DNA of 64,000 bases from Oenanthe sinensis. Taxonomy: Eukaryota > Streptophyta > Magnoliopsida > Apiales > Apiaceae. The notes under the pieces are model-generated. The model saw nothing but the letters and a program-made list of their open reading frames with translations, was not told the DNA's origin and did no database searches. This document shows, one piece after another, positions 37,840 to 50,356 of this stretch; within the stretch, counting starts at the first letter, position 1, and every line of letters begins with the position of its first letter. The DNA lies in assembly GCA_028671895.1 (NCBI GenBank), contig CM053801.1, forward strand, positions 10,701,375 to 10,765,374. The letters run 5' to 3'. The position numbers were made by a program, and so were the translations under genes.

Positions 37840-38710
37840 TAAGATCTGTATTTATATTTTTTTGACACAAGTATCTGTATTTACATTTGAATCGAAGTAT
37901 CCTCGCACTTAAGTTCACGTTTGGTTTTCTAAATATGTAGACTTATTATGTTGAAATAAATATTTACATAGGTTTACGTATCAAGGATTTTTAACGTATA
38001 ATGGTTTCTTACGTACAATATTCGTAAACATTGTAATTAGAAAAAATAATAGTCAGTCACCTATTTACGTACACTCCTTTATAAGTTTGTGAAAGAAAAC
38101 ATTGCTCGTACATACATACAATGACCAATCACCTAATTGGCGAGAAGTTAACAAGCAAACAAATAAAGCAGCACACAGACAATATGTACTTAACAAGCTG
38201 AACTTTGAACAAAATTTGAACATCAAACAAAGCTTGGACTCTGGGTCGAACTTTGCTATTTTGTGATGAGCTGAGCTTGAGCATAACAAAATTTACTCAG
38301 CTCAGTTACAGCTCTAAATGTTACTGCAACCCAGAGTTTATTAACGGGATATTATAGCAAAAAATATGACTATGAAACCCAACTGGAATGAACCACTGCA
38401 GAACTTAATTCTGGTCAAAACACTTGTCATCAATTTAGATTCATTCAATTTTTTAATTGTCATATATAAGAGCACATTTAGCGACTAGAACTCCGCTCTT
38501 AGTAGTGTGTGTTTTTTTTTTGGGGGGGTGGGGGGGTGGAGGTGGTCTATAATTATTTGTTAGAATCAAGAAATTAACAAATTATTTGGCCAAAAGAGAC
38601 AAAAAAAACAAACAAAACTATTAACTACAACACAAGGGATACATCCTGCCAACGAAATAGAGCATTACACACTTTCTTACACCAGTTTGTGCAAGTAAAA
38701 AAATGCACAT

Positions 38711-41700
38711 TCAATGATTACTACCACCACTGCACAGGCTAACCAAGTCCAGCAATGTTGAGTATAACACATCTAAAGACAAGTGACCCAAGAATTTTCT
38801 ATTATCAGTGTCAGTGATTTCTGACTGAAGTTTCCCTTCCTCGGTGAATCCATCATCCATAACCAACCACCAGGAAATGCATCCAATGGTATCTTCTGGG
38901 TTCACATGTGCCACAAGACCAAGGGTCTCACCCTGCTCTAGCTCAAAGGACAAACACAAGAAGTCCCTGTTTGCTTTAATACCAACCATCAGAGCTTCAG
39001 CGTGGAGCCATCGAATAATTTGGCTAGCAACCTATATGTGATGATTACATAAATTAAGCACTGCAACTTAAACAATGACCTTGCAAGCTAAATGACATGG
39101 GAATCACTGAATCGATTTACAGACATTTTACATAAGAGCACAGTATTTATGTCTTCATTTTGATTTTATGTTTCCATAACATGATCCCTGCTACTTTTAC
39201 AATGTAGCCCAAGACTTTTAAATCTTTTGGAAAAGCCGCAAAGCCCTGTCGGACAATGCTTTATTTATTGTATGCACTACTGAACTTACACATTGTCAAC
39301 ACTCGACATTAATATAAATATTTTTAATGGCAAAAGATGACTAGATATTAGTACAGATAAAGGTAATACTCAACTAGACAACTATATGCTCAACTAAAAG
39401 GGTTCAGGACTACAAGTTAACATGGACAACCATATGCTCAACTAGATATTAGTACAGATAAAGGCAATACTAATTATTAGGCAAAGAAAACATAATAGAG
39501 TTGACACAACATTCTGCAAAGTACACCTGACGAAGATAACCAACAAACAGCAGCATTTTCACTACAAATCTAACCTCAGTGTAACACTTTCATTTAGTTC
39601 TGCATTAGATTAAAACAATTCAGTGCTGCTACAATACTATAACAGACATACCTGTTGCAGAAGTATCATTGAAAGATCTGCCAAATCACAGTCATATCTA
39701 TTTATAGAGCAAATTCTTTCAGAGGTGTCTTTAAACAGGCCAACAACATTTGGAGCACCTTCCCCTTCCACCTTGATGCAATCATCATTCACCAACACTT
39801 TCGTTTGGAATTGTGTCTTAGCATTCTTGTCAGATAACTGGGTTTGGCAACTTCCATGAATAATGGATTGAGGCACATTCACTGAAAGCGTCCACGACGA
39901 TGTCCGAGAATTCCAAGTTGGATGAGATATCAAATGAACATATGGCGCCCTGGAAACCTTTAGGTATCAAAGAAAGTAATCTAAGAAAAAGATTCAACTC
40001 TCAATTACATATATTATTCAAATTTTTTTCTTTTTTTCTCAGCAAATTTCAGATCTATGTAGAAAGAAATAATATTGATATAAAATAAAAATATAATTAA
40101 ATAAGAAACAGGTACCAGATCATCCAGCTCTCTAAGGATTTTGTTTGAGAAAATCCTGTGAGCCAGGGACATGCAGAAATGACCAAGCAGATTTGAACGA
40201 TCCGTTGTAGGCTGACCAGAATGTGTTTTACCACCAGAAGTGGTTCTCTTCTTTGCTTGTACAAACACTTGCTCGTGGAAAGTTTGTTGAAGAAATATTT
40301 CACAACTGACTCTATTAGGAAGGACATACTTCTTTTTAAGATCTTTCATTCTGTCTTTTGCATTAGAATCATCAAAAAATTGTGAAGGTACAAGAGCATT
40401 TTCTGAATTCTGAATGTCTTCATTATCAACCATGTGATCCCCTTGTTTGTGTGGCAGAAGTGAAATGAAGACAGAGGCTCCTTGACTTAGGTTCAGTTTT
40501 AGAAAATTTTCTCGTATTCCAGTTACATTCACACCTAATGATGGGTTGAATGCCTCACGGTTCACCAAATCAAATACCTGTACAAAATTGAAGAAAACAA
40601 TAAATAAGAGTGAATAACATTATGCAGGGGATACAAAAGCAAATAAGCTTACTTGTTCATCAAATATGGCCCTGTGAACCTCACGAAGGACAGCATGTTT
40701 ATTCTTGACACAATCATCATCATTCTCAGGTTCTTTCTTACAGTCTCCAGAAGGATCCTGATCTGAACCTACATTTTCCATTCTACTTGCTTTAGTTGCA
40801 GTAGTATTAGAATTCCCGCATAAAAATCCAAATCGAAGAGAGCGACCCGCTTTTGGTGGTAAATTGATAGCCAGAATTCCAGCAGCATCATGCTCAACCC
40901 GGACTGTGGATATGATAGATGGGCGAAATGAAGCAGTTGGATCATATAAAGAATTGTCGAAAAGGTCAATATAGAAGCCTTCATTGCCAGGAGAAGCGAC
41001 CATGCGGTGGCGTTTAACTTTCCAGTTCTGCTGCAGCCTATTTGTTAATCAAAATACAAGGTAGGTATGAGATATGGTTCTAAAAATTACACCTGATTAA
41101 CACATTCCTACATACTTGGGACCTATTTCTTCTTTCACTGCCATGTTAACTGACCAACACAGTGGCAACGGGCGATTGAATTTACTACATATACATGATT
41201 GACACCTAATATTTAGTACCACAAGAAGTTTGTAGAGACTTTTTTAATAATCAAGGTTGCATTAAAATAGTAGTAGTTGTTTACAAGGTAAAAACTTGAT
41301 AACCCACAACTAGTCTTTGCATACAAGAGCCTCTAGAATGAGCCAGAAATACATAACAAAGGAAAAGAAAAACCAGCTTGATAGTTGATTGGGACTGATA
41401 GTATGCATAAAAGCTACCCCAAAATACACAAACAAACAAGGCTTAAATACAATTTAAACCCTGCATTTTCAAGAATATACAATTAAAACCCCCTTTTAAT
41501 ATATTTAGTAAATTTAACCCTATGTTTTTAACTATATACAATTGAAACCTTTTTTAAGATAATTAGTAAATTTAATCCTATGTTTTTAACTATTTACAAT
41601 TAAAACCTCTTTTTAAAATATTTAGTAAATTTAACATTGACTTTTTAATTTCGGAATAAAATAAACCTTACGACCAAATTTTGACTAAATATTTGTCAAA

Positions 41701-44700
41701 TGCACGGTTGTCAATTTTTTTTGTATAGATATTATCTAAGCATAATAGATATATGCAATTATTAGGGTTTTTTCTTATAAAATAGATATTTAGATGTTCT
41801 TTTCTATATTAATATGTCTATATGTCTAATATATTATATATGTTCAATAAAATTTTAGTATGTGTTTATATTATTCCCTTCTTGCCATCACACTTCCCGC
41901 TCAATATATTCATGAATTTTCATCACCGAATTTAATTTATTTTCAAAAATACTCTTCTATAATTGCCATAAACTGAACCAGATTTGGGTAAGGTTTATTT
42001 TATTTCAAAACTAAAAAGTCAAGGTTAAATTTACTAAATGTTTTAAAAAAGGATTTAATTGTAAATAGTTAAGAACATAGGATTAAATTTACTAATTATT
42101 TAAAAAAAGGTTTCAATTGTATATAGTTCAAAAACGTAGGGTTAAATTTAATAAATATATTAAAAGGGGGTTTTAATTGTATATTGTTAATAACACAGGG
42201 TTTAAATTGTATTAAGCCAACAAACAAATACATTTTGTAGTAGATGATTTATATTACCACTACTGTTACATAGAATCCACGATTCATTACCAAAACAAAA
42301 TCAACTATTTATGTGTTAGTAGATTTAAAAATAAGTATCTTACTATATATATAATAGGCTGATAAAATGTCACCGCATTGGGTAAAATAGTTTTGGATAA
42401 GGGGACTAGTTTTGACTCTATCCCCTTAACATTTTACAAGAAATGGCTAAATTAACTTTTTTAAGTTGATCCCTTAATTCATTTACTAAATTGACCACAA
42501 AACACGACCACGATAGACTAGTAAAGCAGATACCAAGCAGATACTTTCGCATAATCACCTTATCAGAGCACCATAGAATCTGGCTTCCCTTGCAATCTGC
42601 TGTTCCAGTCCTTTGGCAGATTGCTTAAAGTATTTCCCAAGATGCTGTATGGAGAAAACATATAGACAGAACAAGTCCAATTAAGTTTAAATGATAGTGA
42701 TCCAAGTATACAGATATTATGTTCCACCCTAACCATCAATGTCAAAATAGAGAATAGGATTAAAACAACAAAATGGTAAAACATTTCAAAGGAAGTGGTC
42801 CCATAATCGGGAAAATTCAGTTAACCAGGTATATGAGTTAACAATGGAAATAAATGAGCAATCTAAGGTCTTAAAATGAAATTTTATTTCCAAACCCGTA
42901 GCATTAAATATCTTAGTGTTCCAGAAAAAGAAAAGGTGTTTACCCGGTAGCACTGTAATTTTGTTGCTGTAGAAACAGCAAGATCAGATAACAGCTCATT
43001 AGGTAATTGCTTTGGCCTGGTCATACCAGCCACTGCTACTGCATCATTAACCTCAACCTATTCATAACAAATTAAAACAATGTCATTAAGGATCGAATAC
43101 ATATTTCTCATAAACTGTTTTGTGCCCATCCAATGCAAAGATTTTACATCGAAAAGAAGGTAATTTGAGGGACCTTTCAAATACAATTCCTAATAGTGAA
43201 AGAAACAACCTCATATGATCATATCTACCCCAACCACTTTTACATAATAGTGTAGTAATTAAGTCCAACAAAAATGGAATATCAACTAGAGGAGTTCACA
43301 ATTCCACTGAACCGTGGATCCATAGTTCCAGACTGGATCACAACAATCCGAACTAACAAAAACCGGAACCGTTAAAGTCGTTCACGGTTCAGTTATTAGG
43401 ACCGCTTACACAAAAATGGTTTAATTATTGTTATATATATATATATATAATGTACCATTAAACCAAACCGAACCTTTTATATAATTGATATCTAAAGTCT
43501 TATTATATATAGTTAATATTTCTAGAATTAATAGTTAAATTTATATCATTCAGTATAAGAATTTTTAAATGTTTTGAATTACTTCATAGATAAATAATTA
43601 TTGAGATACTTGTTACTACTTGTTATATTTTTCTGCTAATTTAATTTGCTTCATATTTATTTGACAATAAAACTCAATCTATAAACTAAATATTTATAAA
43701 TTTTTTGACAATATATACAAGTAAAATCTAATATTGACATGTTTTAAGTTTTAAGGTACATTAACTCTTCAAACCCTGGTCCGAACGAAACCAGTCCATA
43801 GCATAATAAATTAAATAATTTAAGGAAATAAAACAAAAATAACAAAACAATCTATAAATTGGTTTGGCTTAGACATTTAATTGGTCTGATTTGGTTTTGG
43901 TTTTTAACAAAACCGTTACAAGACTCTGGATCTGTGAACACCCCTATCAACAAAACTACGAGTTTCTCTTATTTAGAGTGCACAAGAAGTATTAAAACAA
44001 AACCCAAATCTAAGGTCACCAACTTCCACATTATTAGTTAAAGAACAATCTTGCAACTTGCATATATTACAACTCCAAATTCAAAAGGATCAAAAAATAA
44101 ACATACAACATAGAACAATAAAGCATGAACCGGTTCAAAAGTTTAGACTCTCACTGATAACAATAATCACGAAACAGAACAACTTTAGAACCCCAAAAAT
44201 GACATTCAATATCTGTTACACGACAACATCTAACACTAATTAAGTAAAAACAAAATTCAAACGTAAAATTCTCAAGTCCATAGCAAAAACAATTTTTAAT
44301 TCCACACAAGACACAGAGAATTAATCAAAACAAATACCTAACAATAAAAACACTAAATACGAAACAAATACGAGAAATGGGAGACGAGACAAACAGTGTT
44401 AATAAGATCGATAATGACAGAGAGCTCCTGATGAGCCGATTGCAAGTTCTCGACAAGGCTCTTCCACGGCCAGGGCTTTGTAGCCTCCTTAGAAGTAGTA
44501 CTAGTAGTAACACTATCAGTGTCTTTCTTCTTCTTCTGCTTCTTCTTACTCGGATCTTCCCTATCCACTGCCCACCCGAAATCAACTTTACGAATCAAAT
44601 TCAATCTCCTTTCTTCATATCCTAAATCACTGCATATACACATACATATATAAGTCAATTCAATTCAATACAGCAGAGATATAGATACACATTATATGTA

Positions 44701-44811
44701 TGTATAATTAGTTAGATATTACCTGGGGAAGCGTTCGGCTCCGTTCTCTTCGATTGACTCCAAGCGTTTAATCGGAAGCTTATCCACTGATATCTCCAAG
44801 TTTCCGTCCAT
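38711..44811 (-). CDS. MED17: Mediator of RNA polymerase II transcription subunit 17
   Basis: Eight minus-strand exons (44811-44723, 44629-44395, 43057-42944, 42644-42559, 41037-40653, 40577-40116, 39957-39652, 39031-38711) encode 665 residues, close to the plant MED17 length. MED17 is the head-module scaffold of Mediator, joining activators to Pol II in the nucleus. Recognisable parts are the start MDGNLEISVDKLPIKRLESI, the KKQKKKK basic patch, LGKYFKQSAKGLEQQIAREA, NWKVKRHRM, the middle region REVHRAIFDEQVFDLVNREA, and the C-terminal HPTWNSRTSSWTLSV. Exon 7 is placed at the acceptor before 39957 because it yields VSRAPYVHL, matching family sequence and phase; a nearer AG would shift the frame. 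The introns after exons 2 and 4 contain a hAT-like and a Mutator-like foldback element respectively. Confidence 0.95.
41440..42218. mobile_element. Mutator-like foldback element with 9-bp TSD in MED17 intron 4
   Basis: 779 bp with long inverted arms (about 240 bp each) ending GGCTTAAATACAATTTAAAC and (reverse complement) GGCTTAATACAATTTAAACC. The 9-bp AACAAACAA stands on both sides (41431-41439, 42219-42227). Each arm has three tandem units of about 59 bp (left units start near 41461, 41520 and 41578). The core has no recognisable captured gene. Confidence 0.85.
43287..43946. mobile_element. hAT-like MITE in MED17 intron 2
   Basis: Ends TAGAGGAGTTCACA and (reverse complement) TAGGGGTGTTCACA match at 12 of 14. 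The arms contain AACCG, CCGGAACCG and GGTTTGG words, with an AT core including a TA microsatellite. The flanks share only TCAAC, so the duplication is unclear. Confidence 0.68.
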
Positions 44812-47180
44812 TTTTTCCGATCATAAGCCCTAGAACCAATTCAGCTATAAATGTGGTGTAGACTCAATTACCCACTCTTTAATATTTTTATTCTATTATT
44901 TTTTAATAATATAAATACTAAATATTTTATAATTATTTACTATGACAACCGATAAATTTTACGGTTTTAAAATTTTTTTGTCCGATTATCTCGTACATTT
45001 ATAACTTCAATTTTATTATGATTTTATATAGTAATAAAAAATAATAAAATATGTTAATATTACATTGTTATCTACTTAATATAAATTATATTACAAACAA
45101 ATTAATGGATACAATGCTAATTTTTATGGTATATAACTAGCAAGTCGCAGAGGTATTATAATTTTTTTTAAATACTAAAAATATTGTATAGAGGTAAATT
45201 AGAATATATTTAATGAACAAATAATTATAATATTATATAAATTAGTTAAATTATTAATTATTAAATAAATAAACTAACCTCTTAACTATTATAGTTCTTT
45301 ATTGATATTTGATATTTATGATATCATCTCAAATTTCGTAGTTTGATATATTCCTGATTCGCTAACCAATCTACTGTTTTATTACATTTTTTTACAGGAT
45401 TAAAAGAAATTAATCTTTTAACTATTCTCTCTGTTCTAAATTTTTATTTTTTTATATTTTTTCAGGTCAAATTAATCAAATTTTGATTGTTATTTATAAA
45501 TTATTATTTTATAATTTTAAAAAATTAAGAATTATATTTTAAAGTAGATTATATATATTTTTAATGAAATAATTTTTATAATTATATAATAGTCCATTAA
45601 AATGTAGTAAATTTGACTGGGAAAAAACCAAAAAGACGGATAAATTGGAGAATAGTGAGTACAATTTTTAATTGAAATCTGACATTTATAAACAATATGA
45701 ACGCAATTTCTTCTTTATGGTTTTAAACTTCAAAGAGCCTCTACGCCTCTACGGTATTCAATACTGGGTTTGCATGAGACGAAAACATTGTTAAAACAAG
45801 TGTTTGCTTCTCTTTTTTTTTTTTTGAAGGATGAAGTGTTTACTTTTATAAAACAAAGTTTTCTTTTACTTATTTATAACCAATTAATTTTAAATTAAAT
45901 TACATATTAGTGTTTATAGCACATGGTCTTGCATCGTGATCCACGGATAGGACCCGCCCACTGTAAACTAAATTAAAATAATAATAATAATATTTATATC
46001 CATCAACAAAAGCAAGGTGGACATCGGACAAAGTATACAAATACAGCAGAAATCCTAGAAACCAATTTTCATACAACCAATATTCTTACGAGAAAAGGAC
46101 ATGTATAGCACATTTTTCATTTTTCACATAAAATGTTTAAAGTGACACAATTGAAAAATAAGACCTCAAATATCACTTTAAGACGTTACATTGGGTAACC
46201 TTTGTAAAAGATAATTAAAACGATCCACGATACAGCGTTTGATTATTTTTTTTATTAACCAATAACGTTACATCATGTAGTGTTTTTAATGTCACTTTAA
46301 CACCACTTAAAGTTGTGTTAAAGGAGCTTAAAACGCCACATAAAGTGGCGTTAAAGTAAAAATAAAACTAAATCCCAAAACACAAGATTATCTTGCGTTT
46401 TGTAATTAAAAACAAAAAAAAATAGTAATGTCAAAACGGTACACGATGTAACATTTTGAAGTATTATTTGAAAACATCTTTCCCAAATATATCATTTAGG
46501 ACATTATAATTCTAATTTGTGTTATGTTGGGCTAACACTATATTCTTCTCCGCTTGCCGCTACAGAGCTAGTGCGAGCTCTCGGCTAAAAACAAGTTAGC
46601 TGATTACTGCTATGTATCCAACAACACCATAGTCGCCCAACTACTACATTCGGAGTCAGCTCCGAGAGCAAGCAATACACGCCATTACATGGGGTATCCA
46701 ACACTGAAGTGCATATTTTTTTTAAATTAAGTATATATATAATTTTGAATTATTTTATTTAAATTAAGTTAGTTATTTGAATTAAAAAAATAAAACAGAC
46801 ATATTTTAATTATCAAATAGAAAAAAGGCATACTTGACTCATCGTTAAAAATATTGGGATATAGAACTATATTTTTATAAATCAAGTAAATGCAATATTT
46901 AGTTCTAATACCTAAATACCCTAATTCCTACAATATACAATTTAACATAGAAAGATGAAAGACACGACCCAATTGTCCATTCAATCTTATGCATTCAATC
47001 AACCCACACGTTGTAAGGCTTACTTTTAATGTCTTTATATTTCATGCTTTGATAGTTAAATGTTTATTTTATATAACTTATAAGGTAATTTGTCTAATTG
47101 GATTGGTAATATTGTACTACCGATATTGATGGTAATGTTCTCTTTCTCGAATTAAGAATTATAAAGGAAAGCTTATTTTT
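44812..47180. other. MED17 5' flank and transposon-relic DNA
   Basis: The first few hundred bases are the MED17 upstream region. Beyond it the sequence is AT-rich. A CACTA-like subterminal-repeat zone lies at 46100-46520. No gene is supportable. Confidence 0.5.
46100..46520. repeat. CACTA-like subterminal repeat region
   Basis: The words CACTTTAA, GTTACAT and AACGCCAC / GTGGCGTT recur in both orientations, including the palindrome AACGCCACATAAAGTGGCGTT at 46341-46361 (21 bp, AT centre). Such iterated words mark the ends of En/Spm-type elements. I did not find CACTA termini or a transposase, so this is a relic by inference. Confidence 0.4.
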
Positions 47181-47191
47181 AGAAAAATAAA

Positions 47192-47404
47192 TTGATTAAT
47201 ATGTTGAAATTTTTGAAGGGCATGAAAGGTTGTTATCTAACTGCAACAATTGTTTATAGAAAATTGTTAACTATTCCGATTACAGTGAATTCTGCGGAAT
47301 GGAGTTTTTCAGAATTGAAGTTAATTAAATCGTATATCCGTTCTATTACGTCGCAAGAATTGTTGAATGAGTTAGTTATGTTACGATCCAGTAGGAAATC
47401 ATAG
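47192..47404 (+). pseudogene. hAT transposase C-terminal dimerisation fragment
   Basis: A 70-residue frame reads LLTIPITVNSAEWSFSELKL followed by IKSYIRSITSQELLNELVML, matching the conserved hATC region (pattern LLTIPVTVASAERSFSKLKL). No ATG opens the frame and no other transposase domain is present, so it is a detached relic. It shows that autonomous hAT elements have been in this genome, which fits the hAT-like MITEs nearby. Confidence 0.7.
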
Positions 47405-49200
47405 TAAATTCTAATTTTGAAGGTTTGATTAATAAGTTTGCTAGCAAAAATGTGAGAAGAACCACCTTTGAATCACGAGATTTCAGTATCTAGTAATGAA
47501 AATATAGTTCACTAATTTGGTTATAAGTATTCGATGATGGGGAGGGCAAAATTTTTAAATTTTTTATAATGCCATGAGACATTTCAAAACTCAGTACCGG
47601 TCATGACTCATGACTGCATCTAACTACTAAAACCCACCTGGTTTTTTTATATGTACGTGTACCTAGCATTACTCTTTAAGAAATGATCGATTATAAAAAT
47701 TTAAATACTCACAACCTTAACTAAGGCTTGAAAGTCGAAACCTCTTGAATGGTTAAATATCTTTACACGAGAAGTAATCCGATGACCATCAATAACAATC
47801 TCGGTTTCTCTTCAATCACTGTATTTAATAATAACCTATCATTTACATCATCATGCTTTTTTTGACAAGTATTTACATCATGATGTTACTCTTTCATTAA
47901 AACCATATTTCATACTAGTACTGCTGTGCTGTAGAATAAGACTGAGATTTGTAGATATATACCAAGGATGCATTGAATAGTTCAAGGTCAATTTTATTAC
48001 CCCCGAAGTACAATTTTTTGCAAATTGCTGTATATATATATATATATATGTAAATATATATGATCTCTGCTGCACATAACTCCCAGCCATCGCATGTGCT
48101 ATATATATTTGTATGTGGGTTGGAAGCATTAGGGTGTAGAACAACTACAAAAATAATTCGATACATGAATAATTGAATATATAATGCAGGAACACAAAAA
48201 GAAATTTTGGAACGTGTAATTATATTTTTTAAAAGTCAATTACTATACGTGTTAATCATTCTTTTTGTATTAAACAGAATCATTTTTGCTAACCGCTCAA
48301 TATATAAGACATGGAAGTATATATTAAGTGAAAACACTATGATTAATTAGCAGCGTTCTGCAGTGGAATCTGAAATGAAATCTCTGGTTGAGACGCAAAC
48401 AAGTGATAAAGCACCGGGTTTAAAGACGATGTTTAATATTTATAAAATGAATAATAAAATGAAGTTATCTGGATCGTGATCGACCGCCGAGCTAAGAAAC
48501 CGAACCTAATCACACTGGGATCGTGATAGACTGATTCATCCTCATATTATATTTAAAGAACCCCACACGGAGCTGTATATTTAGTACATGCAGCGACTTT
48601 CATATATATTTTAAATCACTTGGCTGAATATGAGCTAGTACAATGTACATCTGTAATGAAAACGATTGTTGATCTACTGATGTAGTTTAATCGATCAATA
48701 TGTATAAATTAAATTACTGGGTTTGAATCCGATACATATCAATTATGGGATAGCAAGTAGACAATTGATCGTCGCATGAACTTTTTACGATAAAGTCTTT
48801 CAGAATCATCATAATCAGGGTTAGTAGTTAGTATGTAGGCAAGCAGCCGGACCACTGAATAAAAGATACTACCTGATGTATATAGATGAAACAGAATTGC
48901 TGCGTCCCCCTAATTAAGGTAATACTTTGGAATATAAAGCCTCTGATGTATATATGAAACAAAATCGGCTTACTAATCTGAATCGAATTAGCTGAATATT
49001 TTTTTCAAGAATTTGTTTTTATGCAATCATTATTTCCTGATGTCATAGTGCATGTCTATTTTAATATATGAATTCCAGATTAGAATTGCCATTTGATAAT
49101 GGTGCAGTGAACGTGTGTCTACGTGTATCTACTGTGTAATACATAGTTGTTCTTTTCAAAGGAAATTAAATTTCATCTCATTTGTTTTCTTCTGCACCAA
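47405..49200. other. AT-rich gene-free DNA upstream of glyoxalase gene
   Basis: No gene seen. A TA run lies at 48028-48048. Confidence 0.5.
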
Positions 49201-49207
49201 CTCTGGC

Positions 49208-49215
49208 TATAAATA
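49208..49215 (+). promoter_or_regulatory. Candidate TATA box of glyoxalase-family gene
   Basis: TATAAATA, a consensus plant TATA box, is 135 bp upstream of the ATG at 49350, a reasonable distance for a promoter with a short leader. Position-based inference. Confidence 0.5.
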
Positions 49216-49349
49216 TGAAGGTGTCAAGTTATGTCATAAACACCAACCTGCGAGTCTATCTTATGTCTGTCTCTCTTCGAGTTTTATAATTCGTTACTTA
49301 GAATTATATATCTTGTCATAAACTTGAATAGTTGAAGTTGATTTAGAAA

Positions 49350-50356
49350 ATGAAAGAGAATACGAGGAATCCTTTACAGTTGAAGTCTTTGAACCACATC
49401 TCTGTAGTTTGCAGATCAGTTTCAGAGTCCCTCGATTTCTATCAGAATGTTCTTGGTTTCTTCCCTATCAGAAGGCCTGGTTCATTTAATTTTGACGGAG
49501 CTTGGTACATTCATATATTATTCTTCTATACCTGAAATTATGTTCTGAATTCGTATGTACATATTTTCTGTTTGTTTACAACGGGTACACCATACATTTG
49601 CTAACATCTTTGCATTTATATTGTGAAGGTTATTCAATTACAGTATTGGCATTCATCTCTTGCAATCTGAAGACCCTGAACGGATGCCCAAGACCAGCCC
49701 GATAAATCCCAAAGACAATCACATCTCCTTCCAAGTATATTTCATACTTGATCAAACATATATATCTATTACCATTCATGCTATATTGCTATACATAGAC
49801 TGGTCTGCTTTAGAATTAAAACTAGATATGAGCGAACTTGTCTAGCTGTCTTTGTTCCGAAGATCCAAAATAGTTCATATAAAAATCCGAAAGATACAAT
49901 GGATTAACATTAAGGTTATAACTTATAATCATCACTGGCTAATAGTCTAGTGGATACCAACGACAAAATATTGGTAGTACGAGATTCAGGGGAGGCATAG
50001 TCTACATAAATGTGTGAGTATCTGAATTCCTCTAGTTGACCATTTTTATTTAAAAAAAAATTAATGTTCTTATGCAGTGCGAAAGCATGTCAGCGGTTGA
50101 GAAAAAACTGAATGAAATGGAGATAGAGTATGTTAAGGCAAGGGTTGAAGAAGGCGGAGTTTACGTAGATCAACTCTTTTTTCATGATCCGGACGGTCTC
50201 ATGATCGAAATCTGTAACTGCGACAACCTACCGGTTGTACCCCTAGCCGGAGAATCCCTCCGTATGTGTTCGCTTGTTAGTTGTAGTGTCCAACAGAAGC
50301 AGCTACTTGAAACAATCTCAGCACTTCATATTGACGATGACCATTTCTTGCCTTGA
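49350..50356 (+). CDS. Glyoxalase/VOC superfamily protein (At1g80160-like)
   Basis: Three exons (49350-49504, 49629-49734, 50078-50356) encode 179 residues. A vicinal-oxygen-chelate fold is indicated by LKSLNHISVVCRSVSESLDFYQNVLG at the N-terminus and by FHDPDGLMIEICN at the C-terminus. By position in the fold, the candidate metal ligands are His16, His61 (in GIHLLQ, where lactoylglutathione lyases usually have Glu), His83 (in DNHISFQ) and Glu131. Plants carry a subgroup of such single-domain GLYI-like proteins whose lyase activity is uncertain, so I do not assign methylglyoxal detoxification firmly. The start is the first Met and is followed directly by conserved sequence. The C-terminal 30 residues are not conserved as far as I can tell. 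Confidence 0.92.

Larger units (their letters stand above)
36811..38710. other. Convergent 3' flanks of ethanolamine kinase and MED17
   Basis: No gene seen. It holds two small MITE candidates (37125-37235, 37612-37839) and a G-run at 38522-38540. Confidence 0.55.

Noticed and set aside
44325..44658. Arg-rich and Lys-rich alternative frames near the MED17 start
   Set aside because: They are shadow frames of MED17 exon 2 (the KKQKKKK region); the real frame runs 44629-44395 and splices to 43057.
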